Of a stretch of 64,000 bases of DNA, positions 54,073 to 62,935 are shown piece after piece; positions within the stretch are counted from its first letter, which is position 1, and each line of letters starts with the position of its first letter. The position numbers were made by a program, and so were the translations under genes. Source of the DNA: Natronorubrum daqingense (GTDB lineage: Archaea; Halobacteriota; Halobacteria; Halobacteriales; Natrialbaceae). The notes below the pieces were generated by a model, which saw nothing but the letters and a program-made list of their open reading frames with translations, was not told where the DNA came from and made no database searches. The DNA lies in NCBI RefSeq assembly GCF_001971705.1, contig NZ_CP019327.1, forward strand, positions 2,852,001-2,916,000, read 5' to 3'.

Positions 54073-54435
54073 ATGATGTGGCAAGACCTTGTGTTTCTCG
54101 CTGGAAGCGTTCTCTCGATCGTCTTCCTCGCACCGACGATCCGAGATACCTCCGCCCGAATCCCGCTCGGCTCGAGCGTTCCGTCGATGACGATCGGTGG
54201 CGTCTACGCCTTCACGTACGCGACGATGGGCATGACCTTCTCTGCGCTCGGGTCCGCCGGCGTCGCGATCATGTGGTCGTTGATCGTTTGCTATCGCTCG
54301 CCTGGCGTCCAGACAGGTCCCAGAAACGTCCTCCGATTTGTCGACTCGCTGTTTCGCCAAAGCGCTCACCTCGCAATCAGCGCTCTCGGCCGTGACCAGC
54401 ATGCTCACACCGACCACGAACAGGCGGCCGACTAA
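54073..54435 (+). CDS. Small haloarchaeal membrane protein
   Basis: 120 aa from ATG 54073 (MMWQDLVFLAGSV), chosen because ACTTTTACTC (54037-54046) lies about 30 nt upstream; an ATG at 54061 is in frame. Two or three membrane segments (about 5-20, 40-55, 58-75), then a basic/His-rich tail (ALGRDQHAHTDHEQAAD). Contains FLAPTIRDTSARIPLGSSVPS. Function unknown. Confidence 0.75.
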   Translation: MMWQDLVFLAGSVLSIVFLAPTIRDTSARIPLGSSVPSMTIGGVYAFTYATMGMTFSALGSAGVAIMWSLIVCYRSPGVQTGPRNVLRFVDSLFRQSAHLAISALGRDQHAHTDHEQAAD

Positions 54436-54447
54436 CGCGCTTCGCGA

Positions 54448-55119
54448 TCAGTTTTCCTCGAGCCACGCGTCGATCGCCGTCGCGTTCGCTCCGCGGCGGT
54501 GGATCGTCCCCGTCGAAACGTCGACGACGGTGCTTTCGGTTCGTTCGTTCGCATCGTTCGCACCGTTCGCTTCGTCCCCGTTGTTCGCTTCGTCCGTTTC
54601 TCGACCCGACGCGTACAGATCGTCGGCCTCGAGCACGAGCGCCGCGTTTCGGACCTGCGAGCCGATGTCGGCGACGCGACGGGCGCTTGGCTCACCGCTG
54701 ACGTTTGCACTCGTCGCCGTAATCGGTCGCGCCGCCCGCTCGAGAAGTTCGAGCGCGGGTTCGCAGTCGGGGACGCGCACGCCGACGCGGTCCGCGCCGG
54801 CGGTGAGCACGTCCGGAATCGCCTCGCCGCGTTCACAGAGCACCGTCACCGGCCCCGGGAGGAACTCCGCCGCGAAGGCGCGCTCGCGCTCGTTCGCGTG
54901 AATGTACTCGGCCTCGACGGCCGTCTCGAACGATGGGACAGCGAACGAGACCGGCTTCGACCGAGCCCTCGCTTTCACCTCGAAGACGCGCTCGACGGCG
55001 TCGGCATCGAGCGCGTTGGCTCCCAGTCCGTAGACCGTCTCGGTCGGATACACGACCAACTCCCCCGCACGGATCGCCGCTGCGCCTCGCTCGAGCGTCT
55101 CCGCGTCCACCGTGTCCAT
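54448..55119 (-). CDS. L-threonylcarbamoyladenylate synthase (Sua5/YrdC)
   Basis: 223 aa from ATG 55119. It makes the threonylcarbamoyl-AMP used for the universal t6A tRNA modification. Signatures: VVYPTETVYGLGANALD, KARARSKPVSFAVP and ITATSANVSGEPSARR. A low-complexity Asn/Ala/Glu/Asp-rich segment between the YrdC domain and the C-terminal end is encoded by a tandem-repeat stretch (54538-54600). No second Sua5 domain, so the short YrdC-type. Four-codon gap to the divergent neighbour. Confidence 0.92.
   Translation of the reverse strand: MDTVDAETLERGAAAIRAGELVVYPTETVYGLGANALDADAVERVFEVKARARSKPVSFAVPSFETAVEAEYIHANERERAFAAEFLPGPVTVLCERGEAIPDVLTAGADRVGVRVPDCEPALELLERAARPITATSANVSGEPSARRVADIGSQVRNAALVLEADDLYASGRETDEANNGDEANGANDANERTESTVVDVSTGTIHRRGANATAIDAWLEEN
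54538..54600 (+). repeat. TTCG-based microrepeat inside the Sua5 gene
   Basis: Degenerate repeats of CGTTCGC/TTCGCTTCGT, coding for an Asn/Ala/Glu/Asp low-complexity insert in the protein. Confidence 0.6.
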
Positions 55120-55197
55120 ACAGTAGCGTCGCCGCGTCCGAGTCAAAAACGTAGCGTCCTCGGGCGGGCGGCGTCCGTCGCTGGTGACGCGGCTGTT

Positions 55198-55716
55198 CTA
55201 GCGCGACTCGAGGCCGAGGTCCGACTCGAGGGCGTCGTAGTCGGGGAACTCGGGCCACTCGGTCGCGACCCAGGCGGCGTCGACGGTCAGATCTGGTTCG
55301 ACGGCGAAAAACGCTACTCGCGGCTCGCTGACGCCGGACATGCCGTCGAGGTCGTGGTCGATCCCGTAGGCGGCCGCAACTTCGTTGCTCGGGTCTGCGA
55401 AGAGGTCGAACGAGAACTCGTTCTCCTCGAGAAACTGCGAAATCCCGTAGGGCGTCGAGGCGGTGACGCCGACAACCGAATTCGCCCGGTCGGCCCACGC
55501 TCGCTCCTCGAGTTCGCTCCAGACGTAGGTGCCGACGAACGAGCCGATCATGGGTGTGAACACGACGATTGTGCGCCCGTTCTCGCTGAGTAGTTCGGAT
55601 AGCTGGCGATCCTCCCAGAACTCGTCCGTGACCAGCGGTCGCGTGAAGTCCTCGATGGCCTCTCCTTGCGTCGGATGGTCGGCGGGCCCGAGTTCGACGA
55701 CCTCGAAGTCGGGCAC
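55198..55716 (-). CDS. Cysteine-less redoxin (peroxiredoxin fold)
   Basis: 172 aa from GTG 55716, preceded by GGAGGGG; the longer frame has a non-protein-like basic N-terminus. The peroxiredoxin fold is seen in VPDFEVVELGPAD, TIVVFTPMIGSFVG, SVVGVTASTPYGISQF and FSFDLFADPSNEVAAAYGI. The motif that normally carries the peroxidatic cysteine (PxxxTxxC) reads PMIGSFVG, and there is no cysteine in the protein. It lies just behind the glutaredoxin-like gene, with 2 nt between. Confidence 0.88.
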   Translation of the reverse strand: MPDFEVVELGPADHPTQGEAIEDFTRPLVTDEFWEDRQLSELLSENGRTIVVFTPMIGSFVGTYVWSELEERAWADRANSVVGVTASTPYGISQFLEENEFSFDLFADPSNEVAAAYGIDHDLDGMSGVSEPRVAFFAVEPDLTVDAAWVATEWPEFPDYDALESDLGLESR

Positions 55717-55718
55717 TA

Positions 55719-56018
55719 CTAGTCCCCTCCGTTCGCGTTCTCGCCGTTGGTTTCGTAGGTCGACTCGAGATAGTCGACGATGTTCGCGCTCTCGGCCATC
55801 GTGACGCCGGTGTTCTCGTCGACGATGACGGGAACCGTACGGACGCCGGCGACGCGTTTGACGACGTCGCGTTTGGAGTGTAGTGGTTCGACGAATCGCG
55901 AGTGATACTCGAGGCCGGCGTCCTCGAGCACTCGAGTGACGCGTTCGCAGTACGGACACGCCTGCAGACGATAGAACGTGATCGTCCCGTCGGTGTCTGT
56001 ACCGTGCGTAGCTACCAT
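55719..56018 (-). CDS. Glutaredoxin / GST-N-like protein
   Basis: 99 aa. Active site QACPYCERVTRVLEDAGLEY (CPYC), cis-Pro in TVPVIVDENTGVTMAESANI, and the final helix IVDYLESTYET. This is a thioredoxin-fold protein of the glutaredoxin/GST N-domain type. It lies directly upstream of the cysteine-less redoxin, likely co-transcribed. Confidence 0.92.
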   Translation of the reverse strand: MVATHGTDTDGTITFYRLQACPYCERVTRVLEDAGLEYHSRFVEPLHSKRDVVKRVAGVRTVPVIVDENTGVTMAESANIVDYLESTYETNGENANGGD

Positions 56019-56160
56019 ACCCGGTTGTACGGGAACCGATCTGGTAAACGTGTCGTCGGCGGCGTTCGCATCGCCTCCTCCTCCCCTGTAGAGATGTCTG
56101 GCTCGCGGCGACCCGTAAATGGTAAACGGTTAACCGGTTCGGCTATTAAGTCCCACATCA

Positions 56161-57558
56161 ATGGCGACGTCTCTGCTGTCTGGGGTCGTGTTTGCTGCGT
56201 ACGAAGTCCCCGGCGTGGGACTCGAGATCGATCAGACGACGGTAACCGTTCTCGGGGTACTCGCAGTGACCATCCTCATCCTCCTCTCCGGATTCTTCTC
56301 TTCCTCGGAAATAGCGATGTTCAACCTCCCAAAACACCGTCTCGAGGGGATGGTCGAGGACGAGGTCCCCGGAGCGAGTCTGGTCAAGGCGCTCAAGGAC
56401 GACCCACACCGACTGCTGGTGACGATCCTCGTCGGCAACAACATCGTCAACATCGCGATGTCGTCGATCGCGACCGCCCTGTTGGGACTGTACTTCGGCG
56501 GATTAACGGCCGTTTTGCTGGCGACGTTCGGCATCACTGCGATCGTCCTCTTATTCGGCGAGAGCGTCCCCAAGTCCTACGCGGTCGAAAACACGGAATC
56601 GTGGGCCATCCGCATCTCGAAGCCCCTGAAAGCGACCGAGTACCTCCTCTACCCGCTCATCGTCCTCTTCGATTACCTCACTCGCCAGGTGAACAAACTG
56701 ACAGGCTCGACGGGGGCGATCGAGTCGCCGTACGTCACCCGCGACGAAATTCAGGAGATGATCGAGTCGGGCGAACGCGAGGGTGTGCTCGCCGAAGATG
56801 AACACGAGATGCTCCAGCGAATCTTCCGCTTCAACAACACCATCGTCAAGGAGGTGATGACGCCCCGACTCGACATGACCGCCGTCCCGAAGGATGCGAG
56901 CATCGACGAGGCCATCGAAACCTGTATCCAGAGCGGTCACGCCCGCGTCCCGGTCTACGAAGGTAGTCTCGATAACGTTCAGGGCGTCGTTCACATCCGC
57001 GACCTCGTTCGCGACCTCAATTACGGCGAGACGGACGCCGATGATCTGGAACTCGAGGACCTGATCCAACCGACCTTACACGTCCCCGAGTCGAAGAACG
57101 TCGACGAACTCCTCACGGAGATGCGCGAAAACCGGATGCACATGGCCATCGTCATCGACGAGTTCGGGACCACGGAGGGACTCGTGACCGTCGAGGACAT
57201 GATCGAGGAGATCGTCGGCGAGATCCTCAAATCCGGCGAGGACGAACCGATCGAGGAGGTCGACGACCGGGCCGTCATCGTCCGCGGCGAGGTCAACATC
57301 GAGGACGTCAACGAAGCCCTCGATATCGAACTCCCGGAGGGCGAGGAGTTCGAGACCATCGCCGGCTTTATCTTCAACCGTGCGGGTCGTCTCGTCGAGG
57401 AAGGCGAGGAGATCACCTTCGACGGCGTCCGGATCACCGTCGAGGGCGTCGAAAACACCCGCATCATGAAAGCTCGCCTGCGAAAACTCGAGCAGCCATC
57501 CGAACCCGACGAGGAAACAACGGGCGAAGAGAGCGAAGAATCGGTGGCTCGAGACTGA
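56161..57558 (+). CDS. CNNM/CorC-family transport or regulator protein
   Basis: 465 aa. A DUF21/CNNM membrane domain with about four membrane segments (ILILLSGFFSSSEIAMFNLP, LLVTILVGNNIVNIAMSS, VLLFGESVPKSYA), a pair of CBS domains (about 215-345; VKEVMTPRLDMTAVPKD and FGTTEGLVTVEDMIEEIVGE) and a C-terminal CorC_HlyC domain. Such proteins are linked to Mg2+/Co2+ efflux or haemolysin-type functions. Usual length. Alone behind a short promoter region. Confidence 0.93.
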   Translation: MATSLLSGVVFAAYEVPGVGLEIDQTTVTVLGVLAVTILILLSGFFSSSEIAMFNLPKHRLEGMVEDEVPGASLVKALKDDPHRLLVTILVGNNIVNIAMSSIATALLGLYFGGLTAVLLATFGITAIVLLFGESVPKSYAVENTESWAIRISKPLKATEYLLYPLIVLFDYLTRQVNKLTGSTGAIESPYVTRDEIQEMIESGEREGVLAEDEHEMLQRIFRFNNTIVKEVMTPRLDMTAVPKDASIDEAIETCIQSGHARVPVYEGSLDNVQGVVHIRDLVRDLNYGETDADDLELEDLIQPTLHVPESKNVDELLTEMRENRMHMAIVIDEFGTTEGLVTVEDMIEEIVGEILKSGEDEPIEEVDDRAVIVRGEVNIEDVNEALDIELPEGEEFETIAGFIFNRAGRLVEEGEEITFDGVRITVEGVENTRIMKARLRKLEQPSEPDEETTGEESEESVARD

Positions 57559-57775
57559 TTTTGTCGGGAATCCAACGCAGGATCGGTGGAGGGAGACTCT
57601 CTTGAAACCCTTCAATCCTGATAGGAACTGCGTGTTGAATATAGGGCGCGAATGAGGCATACCCCAAGTGCCAATCTGTGAAGTACAGTGATCGATCAGT
57701 ATAATTGACAGAGGGGTCAAATAATTCGCTGAACAACTACACTTGTATTCGATAAAGACTGATCTTCAACAGTAA

Positions 57776-58507
57776 TCACTGTTCATCCTGCTCCTCTCGA
57801 TAAATTACTTCCCAGACTCCGACGGCGATTACCAGATAGGTGAGTCCAGCCAGTATGCCACGATATCCAGAGAGGCTCGTACTCATGACGAGGTAGGGAT
57901 AGACAAGTGCCATCAGTGCCAAGAGGAGGCCATACCCAACGTACTGGGACTGACCACGCTTAGCAAATGTGCCGCTGGTTGCGGCGAGGAAGCCCGCATA
58001 CGGGAGGAAAACCCCCTGTCTGATGATGAACTCAATGGCCGGTTGAACATTCCAATCAGTCCCGCCACTCGTTCGAACGAGATAGATCTCCCCTTCATAT
58101 TCGACAAAACCGTGGGATTCATATGTATAACCAGGGTACGAGTTTCCCGGAAACTCCGGATCTTCCTCGTACGCATCACAATACAGGAGCCATTCATTAC
58201 AAATCGGAACACTACCGATACTCTGCCAGCCATCAGGAATACTGTTGTATTCCGTTCTCGGTTCATCTTTTGCTGTTTTGAACGCCTGCTGCGTGTCTTC
58301 GGAGAGGTCCTCAACCGGCGTGGCAGCATCAGGAGCCGCGTCATATTCCTCAACGAAGTCCTCAAAAACTTCTGTCGAATCATTTGCCACCGAGTAACTG
58401 TGGTGGCTATCGTTATACGGAGCCGCAAGCGCACCGGGATAGATCATTAAGCCGACAAGGAGAATCACGACGAGAAATGATCCCCGATGAATAGTCTTTG
58501 GCTCCAT
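57776..58507 (-). CDS. Hypothetical membrane-anchored protein, lower GC than its neighbours
   Basis: 243 aa from ATG 58507 (a TTG at 58510 precedes). Signal-like N-terminus (about residues 10-30), an external acidic domain with paired cysteines (VPICNEWLLYCDAYEE), GYTYESHGFVEYEGEIYLVRTSGG, and about four C-terminal membrane segments (from residue 150). Codons and flanks (57559-57775, 58511-58640) are visibly more AT-rich than the rest of the window. No family is recognised; the composition suggests recent transfer or a relaxed accessory gene. Confidence 0.75.
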   Translation of the reverse strand: MEPKTIHRGSFLVVILLVGLMIYPGALAAPYNDSHHSYSVANDSTEVFEDFVEEYDAAPDAATPVEDLSEDTQQAFKTAKDEPRTEYNSIPDGWQSIGSVPICNEWLLYCDAYEEDPEFPGNSYPGYTYESHGFVEYEGEIYLVRTSGGTDWNVQPAIEFIIRQGVFLPYAGFLAATSGTFAKRGQSQYVGYGLLLALMALVYPYLVMSTSLSGYRGILAGLTYLVIAVGVWEVIYREEQDEQ

Positions 58508-58678
58508 CAACCGATTTTATTTAATCAATTTGTAAGTACTTTCTGGGGGAAGAAGAATTAGCTGATGCTGAACTCATGCTCTGTATTTAACACCGGGATT
58601 CAAACTCGTCACTCACAGAGGATTTCAACAGAGCTGTGAAATGCTCTTCCGGTGGCTGGTTAGGATGCCACACGCTGA

Positions 58679-59122
58679 TTACGACTCGGCTTCGGTCTCG
58701 AGCATTCGTTCTCGAAGTTTTCGTCCTCGCTCCGAGTCGACCGTGAGTTCCGGAACGGCGACCGGAGAGCCGTCCTCGTCGATCGCGACGAACGTGAACG
58801 ACGACTCCGTCGTTCGCTCCATCTCACCGGTCGTTGGGGTTTCGCGCCACGCCCGGAGGCCGACGTGCACGCTCGTCCGCCCGGTATCGTAGACGAACGC
58901 TTCGACCACGGCCGTGTCGCCGATCCCGATCGGCCGCTCGAACTCGAGTTCGTTGACGCGGGCGGTGACGCAGGTCTCGCCGGAAAAGCGCATTGCAGAC
59001 ATCGCGCCGATCTCGTCGAGCCACTTCATCAGGTTGCCGCCGTGGAGCGTCTCGTTGTTGTTCGCGTGATTTGGCTGAACGCGAAAGCGATTCTCGATAC
59101 GTGTCTCGAGGACGGTTGGCAT
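58679..59122 (-). CDS. Acyl-CoA thioesterase (hotdog fold)
   Basis: 147 aa. Hotdog signature VQPNHANNNETLHGGNLMKWLDE with the active-site Asn/His region, VTARVNELEFERPIGIGD and TESSFTFVAIDEDG. Similar to YciA/acyl-CoA hydrolases that release fatty acids from CoA. Monocistronic, convergent with the AT-rich gene region. Confidence 0.9.
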   Translation of the reverse strand: MPTVLETRIENRFRVQPNHANNNETLHGGNLMKWLDEIGAMSAMRFSGETCVTARVNELEFERPIGIGDTAVVEAFVYDTGRTSVHVGLRAWRETPTTGEMERTTESSFTFVAIDEDGSPVAVPELTVDSERGRKLRERMLETEAES

Positions 59123-59337
59123 ACGCCAAAATTCGTTTCAGGCGAGGAAAACCCTCGTACTTTCGTTGGGAGGAGATTCACGCCAACCGACCACTCGCTG
59201 CACGAAAATCTCGAGAACACGTCTCGAGTCGGATCGGATGCACGCACGACGACAAAATCGGGTCTCACTCGCACTGAGGCTCGGCGATGAGTTGTCGAAC
59301 GACAGTGAGGTGCCTCAGGCGTCCCGGTCCGACTCTG

Positions 59338-60342
59338 TCAGGCGTCCCGACCCAGTTCTGCCAGTAAGTGAGAGACGTGGATCCGGTCGCTCGAGCCCTC
59401 GTGCATCTCGAACTCGATATCGGCGGCGAGTCGGTGGATCTCGGCCAGATGCTCGCCCTGGTATCGTTTGCGAGCGACGCCGAGAATCGAATCGATGACC
59501 TCCTCGCCGTCGAGCCCTTCGTCGACCAGCAGGTCGTCCAGCGCGCTGCGGGCGTCGGTGAACTCACCGGCTTCGGCGTCGTCTAGCATCCCCTCGATTT
59601 CGTCCTCGAGGCCGACCTCGCCGATGGTCTCGTAGGCCGCTTGCATCGTGAGTTCGCCCTCGTCCTCGACGGTGGTCTGGGCGGCCAGGATGGCCTGCCG
59701 GAGATTGCCGTTGGCGTAGCCGGCGACGAACTCGAGGCCGTCGGCTTCGTACGCGACGGCCTCGCTCTCGACGATTCGCTCGAGGACGGCGACGATCTCC
59801 TCGCTCGAGGGGGAACGAACGGAGACGGGGAAACACCGCGAGCGGATCGGCGGGATGAGCTTCGTCGGCTGGCGCGTGGCGATGACGAACTGCGTCGTTC
59901 GGTGGTGTTGTTCCATGATCCGGCGAAGCGCCTGCTGGAAGTCCTCGCGGACGTCCTCGGCGTTGTCGAGCAGGATCGTCTTGTACTCACCGGAGACGGA
60001 GGCGTAGCTCGCCGACTCCTTGAGGACGCGGTTGATCATGTCCCGTTTGGACATCGAGGATCGGCCGACGAGGAACTGTTCGAAGCGCGGATCATTCTTG
60101 ATCTCCGTCTTCGTCCGGCCGAAGAAGTCGGCGACGTTGATCTCGATCAGGTCGTTGTCCGGGTCTTCGTGCGCCTCGCGGGCGAGTGCGCGCGCCGCTG
60201 CAGTCTTCCCGCTGCCGGGTGGACCCTGCAGCAGGAGGTTGATCGGCTCGTCGACGGCTCGCTCTAAGTACTCGCGAGCGTCGTCCTGTGGCAACTCGGC
60301 CAGCTCCGGGGCGTGGGTGTCGGTCCACAGCGGCGCGTCCAT
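59338..60342 (-). CDS. rfcC: Second RFC small subunit-like clamp-loader protein
   Basis: 334-aa AAA+ protein, haloarchaeal second small clamp-loader subunit. Walker A GPPGSGKT lies at 40-47 and the SRC motif (PIRSRCFPV) at 168-170. Walker B reads ILLDNAED (123-130): the canonical Glu of the DExx box is Asn127. Such subunits may bind but not efficiently hydrolyse ATP (inference). The promoter region just upstream carries a 35-bp tandem duplication (60359-60436). Confidence 0.9.
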   Translation of the reverse strand: MDAPLWTDTHAPELAELPQDDAREYLERAVDEPINLLLQGPPGSGKTAAARALAREAHEDPDNDLIEINVADFFGRTKTEIKNDPRFEQFLVGRSSMSKRDMINRVLKESASYASVSGEYKTILLDNAEDVREDFQQALRRIMEQHHRTTQFVIATRQPTKLIPPIRSRCFPVSVRSPSSEEIVAVLERIVESEAVAYEADGLEFVAGYANGNLRQAILAAQTTVEDEGELTMQAAYETIGEVGLEDEIEGMLDDAEAGEFTDARSALDDLLVDEGLDGEEVIDSILGVARKRYQGEHLAEIHRLAADIEFEMHEGSSDRIHVSHLLAELGRDA

Positions 60343-60358
60343 CGCCGGACAGTAGGGG

Positions 60359-60436
60359 CGGCCCGAAAGTGAGTCTTTGGAAGTCGACTGTCGCGGCCCG
60401 AAAGTGAGTCTTTGGAAGTCGACTGTCGCGGCCCGA
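60359..60436. repeat. 35-bp tandem duplication in the rfcC promoter
   Basis: CGGCCCGAAAGTGAGTCTTT starts unit 1 at 60359 and unit 2 at 60394; the 35-bp units look identical, and a third start (CGGCCCGA) falls at 60429. The first unit ends 17 bp before the rfcC start and contains its TATA-like area (about 60363-60371). Confidence 0.9.
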
Positions 60437-60466
60437 TCCCGTCAATCGTCTCGAGTCGATTCCGCG

Positions 60467-61609
60467 TTACTCGTCGCTATCGTCTGCGTCGTCCTCGTCG
60501 TCTGCATCGTCGGCTGCGTCCGCTTCCTCTTCTACCTCGGCGATCGTGAACGTCTCCTCGATCGGTTCGCCGGTGTCTTCGTCCTCGAGTGGCGCGCCGG
60601 TCTCGTCCGGATCGCCGTCGTAGAGGGCTGCGGTGAGTTCCGCCTCGTCGTCGACGTCGGCGTCGTCTTCGAAGTCCGCGCTCACGTCCTCGTGTTCGTC
60701 GGGATCGAGTTGCTCGCTCGAGGCGAGAACGGTTCCGTCCTCGTCTTCGATCACGAGCGCTCCTTCGGTGGGAATCGCGACGTCGGCCGTCACGCGCTCG
60801 TCGCTCGCGTCGACGACGTCGACGCTGGGGTCGGTGTGGAACTCGAGGTCGATCGTTTGGATCTCACCGTCACCCTCGGTGTAGACGCCGACCGGTTGCT
60901 CGCCGGGCGGGGAGCCGCTCGTCTCGACGTCGAACGTTACGTCGCTGGATTCGCCGCCGCCGAGTTCGAGGGGCCGTTGTTCGAGGACGGTCCCGCCGAG
61001 GCGGAGCTCGACGTTCTGTTGGGTCTCGATCTCCGTCGGGTTCCTGATTTCGGCGGTGATTTCGATCGATTCGTCGGTCGTCGCCGACGTCGGTGCGTCG
61101 ATGGATTCGACGGCGAAGGAATCCGAGAACGAATCGTCGTCGTCGGTCGTCATTACCGTCGCGGTATCTTCGACGGGGAATCCGCCCTCGAGGTAGGGCT
61201 GGTCGTCTTCGCCCTCGCTTTCCTCGTGGACGAACTCCTCGTCGTTCGTCGTGTCCTGGTGAACCGTCGCGGTGAGTTGGCCGACGAGTTCGTCGTCGGC
61301 GTCTTCGTCGCGATCGATGGTCACATCCTCGTGCGTCCCGGACCCGAGGTACTCGGAGACGGCGAGGGGCTCATCACTGCTGTCGGTAATGGTAATAAAG
61401 CCGCCATCAGAGAGAGACACTTCCTCGATCGTCACGTTCTCGCCGTCGCTTTGTTGATCGTCGAACTCGATCGACGCTTCGGGATCGTCCTCGACGCCGA
61501 AGAGTGTGGGTGCCTGCCCGACGACGATCCCGGCGGCGAGCACGACCGCGATCGCGATCAGAATCGCGACCACGCGCTTGATCGTGCCAAACGTCAGTCC
61601 TGAACTCAT
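60467..61609 (-). CDS. Cell-surface protein with DUF7282-like domains
   Basis: 380 aa from ATG 61609. A transmembrane or signal segment (about 14-33) is followed by an acidic extracellular part with beta-rich segments: VTIEEVSLSDGGFITITDS, SATTDESIEITAEIRNPTEIE, SSDVTFDVETSG and EGALVIEDEDGTVLASSEQL. The first and last repeats match the haloarchaeal DUF7282 type, the middle looks like a CARDB/Ig-like module. Ends in an Asp/Glu tail. Probably surface-exposed; function unknown. Confidence 0.82.
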   Translation of the reverse strand: MSSGLTFGTIKRVVAILIAIAVVLAAGIVVGQAPTLFGVEDDPEASIEFDDQQSDGENVTIEEVSLSDGGFITITDSSDEPLAVSEYLGSGTHEDVTIDRDEDADDELVGQLTATVHQDTTNDEEFVHEESEGEDDQPYLEGGFPVEDTATVMTTDDDDSFSDSFAVESIDAPTSATTDESIEITAEIRNPTEIETQQNVELRLGGTVLEQRPLELGGGESSDVTFDVETSGSPPGEQPVGVYTEGDGEIQTIDLEFHTDPSVDVVDASDERVTADVAIPTEGALVIEDEDGTVLASSEQLDPDEHEDVSADFEDDADVDDEAELTAALYDGDPDETGAPLEDEDTGEPIEETFTIAEVEEEADAADDADDEDDADDSDE

Positions 61610-61924
61610 AGAGACTGGTATCGTTCTCGGATACACACTCGAGGGACGTAAAACGCTGAGTCTGTTCACGGGATTCGAGTATTGGTACCACGCGACAGCA
61701 CATCCTCACCGATACTGACCGGTTGCGCCCCGTCTCAGTCGGGTCCTCGTGACGGTAATGTCACGTTACCCGTGGATTTCACTATCGACTATCGTCCATC
61801 GCCGACTTTTGAGAGTCGACAAAATAGACAGCTTCGCTCGAGTGAACTGTGTTCGACCTCGACTGATTGGACCGAGCGGCACCATCCGAAGGGGGTTTAG
61901 TGACGGCACTCCCAGTAGGGAGCG
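61610..61924. other. 315-bp divergent gap before rnz
   Basis: Holds GTTTAGTGA (61895-61903), the TATA-like box about 26 nt before the rnz start, and two interleaved short palindromes around 61748-61770 (CGTGAC-ggtaat-GTCACG and GGTAA-tgtcacg-TTACC). No gene seen. Confidence 0.5.
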
Positions 61925-62851
61925 ATGCCACTGCGTGTGACGTTTCTGGGGACGGCTGGGGCGATTCCGACGACCGACCGCAACCCGAGCAGCATCTTCG
62001 TCGCTCGCGAAGGCGAGCAGTTGCTCTTCGACGTCGGAGAGGGAACCCAGCGCCAGTTGATGCGCTTTGGAACTGGCTTCTCGGTCTCACAGATATTCAT
62101 CACGCACCTTCACGGGGACCACGTCTTTGGCATTCCGGGACTGCTCCAGACGATGGCCTTCAACGACCGCGAGGAGTCGCTCACGATCCACACGCCCCAC
62201 GGAACCCGTCGCAAAATTTCGGGACTGGTGAACGCGCTGGGCAACCGTCCGTCGTTTCCGGTCCACATTAACGAGGTCGGTGACGGCGACGTTGCCCACG
62301 GCAGCGAGGACTACGAGGTGCGAGCGTTCGCCACCGATCACGACGCTCGCTCCGTCGGCTACGCGCTCGTCGAGGACGACCGAAAGGGGCGATTCGACCG
62401 CGAGCGCGCCGAAGAACTCGGCGTCCCCGTCGGCTCGAAGTTCTCCACGCTTCACGAGGGCGACTCCGTCGAACTCGAGGACGGAACCGTCGTCGAGCCC
62501 GAGCAAGTCGTCGGCGACCCTCGCCCCGGTCGATCGATCGTCTACACGGGCGACACGCGACCGACCACGGAGACGATCGAGGTCGCGGACGAACCAGACC
62601 TGTTGATCCACGACGCGACGTTCGCTGACGACTGGGCCGATCGAGCCGCGAAGACGGCCCACTCGACGGCCAGACAGGCGGCCGAAATCGCGAACCGGGC
62701 CGGTGCGGACCGCCTCGCACTAATGCACCTCTCCTCGCGTTACGCGGGTCACACCGGTGACCACCTCGAGCAAGCCCGCGAGGTGTTCGACGGCGAGGTG
62801 TTTCTCCCGGACGACGGCGACGAACTCGAGATTTCCTACCCAGACGCTTAA
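61925..62851 (+). CDS. rnz: Ribonuclease Z (tRNA 3'-processing endonuclease)
   Basis: 308-aa metallo-beta-lactamase-fold enzyme that removes the 3' trailer of tRNAs. Zinc motif THLHGDHVFG, FATDHDARSVGYAL, VYTGDTRPT and the C-terminal LALMHLSSRYAG with the second metal ligands; a flexible-arm region lies in the centre. Typical length. TATA-like box directly upstream. No tRNA gene is in the window. Confidence 0.95.
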   Translation: MPLRVTFLGTAGAIPTTDRNPSSIFVAREGEQLLFDVGEGTQRQLMRFGTGFSVSQIFITHLHGDHVFGIPGLLQTMAFNDREESLTIHTPHGTRRKISGLVNALGNRPSFPVHINEVGDGDVAHGSEDYEVRAFATDHDARSVGYALVEDDRKGRFDRERAEELGVPVGSKFSTLHEGDSVELEDGTVVEPEQVVGDPRPGRSIVYTGDTRPTTETIEVADEPDLLIHDATFADDWADRAAKTAHSTARQAAEIANRAGADRLALMHLSSRYAGHTGDHLEQAREVFDGEVFLPDDGDELEISYPDA

Positions 62852-62935
62852 CTCGAGGCGTGACAGCGTTCTGTTCACGTTCTCGTGGCCGTTGGCGACA
62901 CAGCTCGACGACTCCTCACGAGCAACCGATGTCGA

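Noticed and set aside
57559-58678. Insertion sequence or integrated element at the AT-rich islet
   Set aside because: No transposase, terminal inverted repeats or target duplication visible.
59123-59337. ORB near the thioesterase promoter (core CCTGAAACGAA)
   Set aside because: Core only; no G-string follows, so not counted as an ORB.
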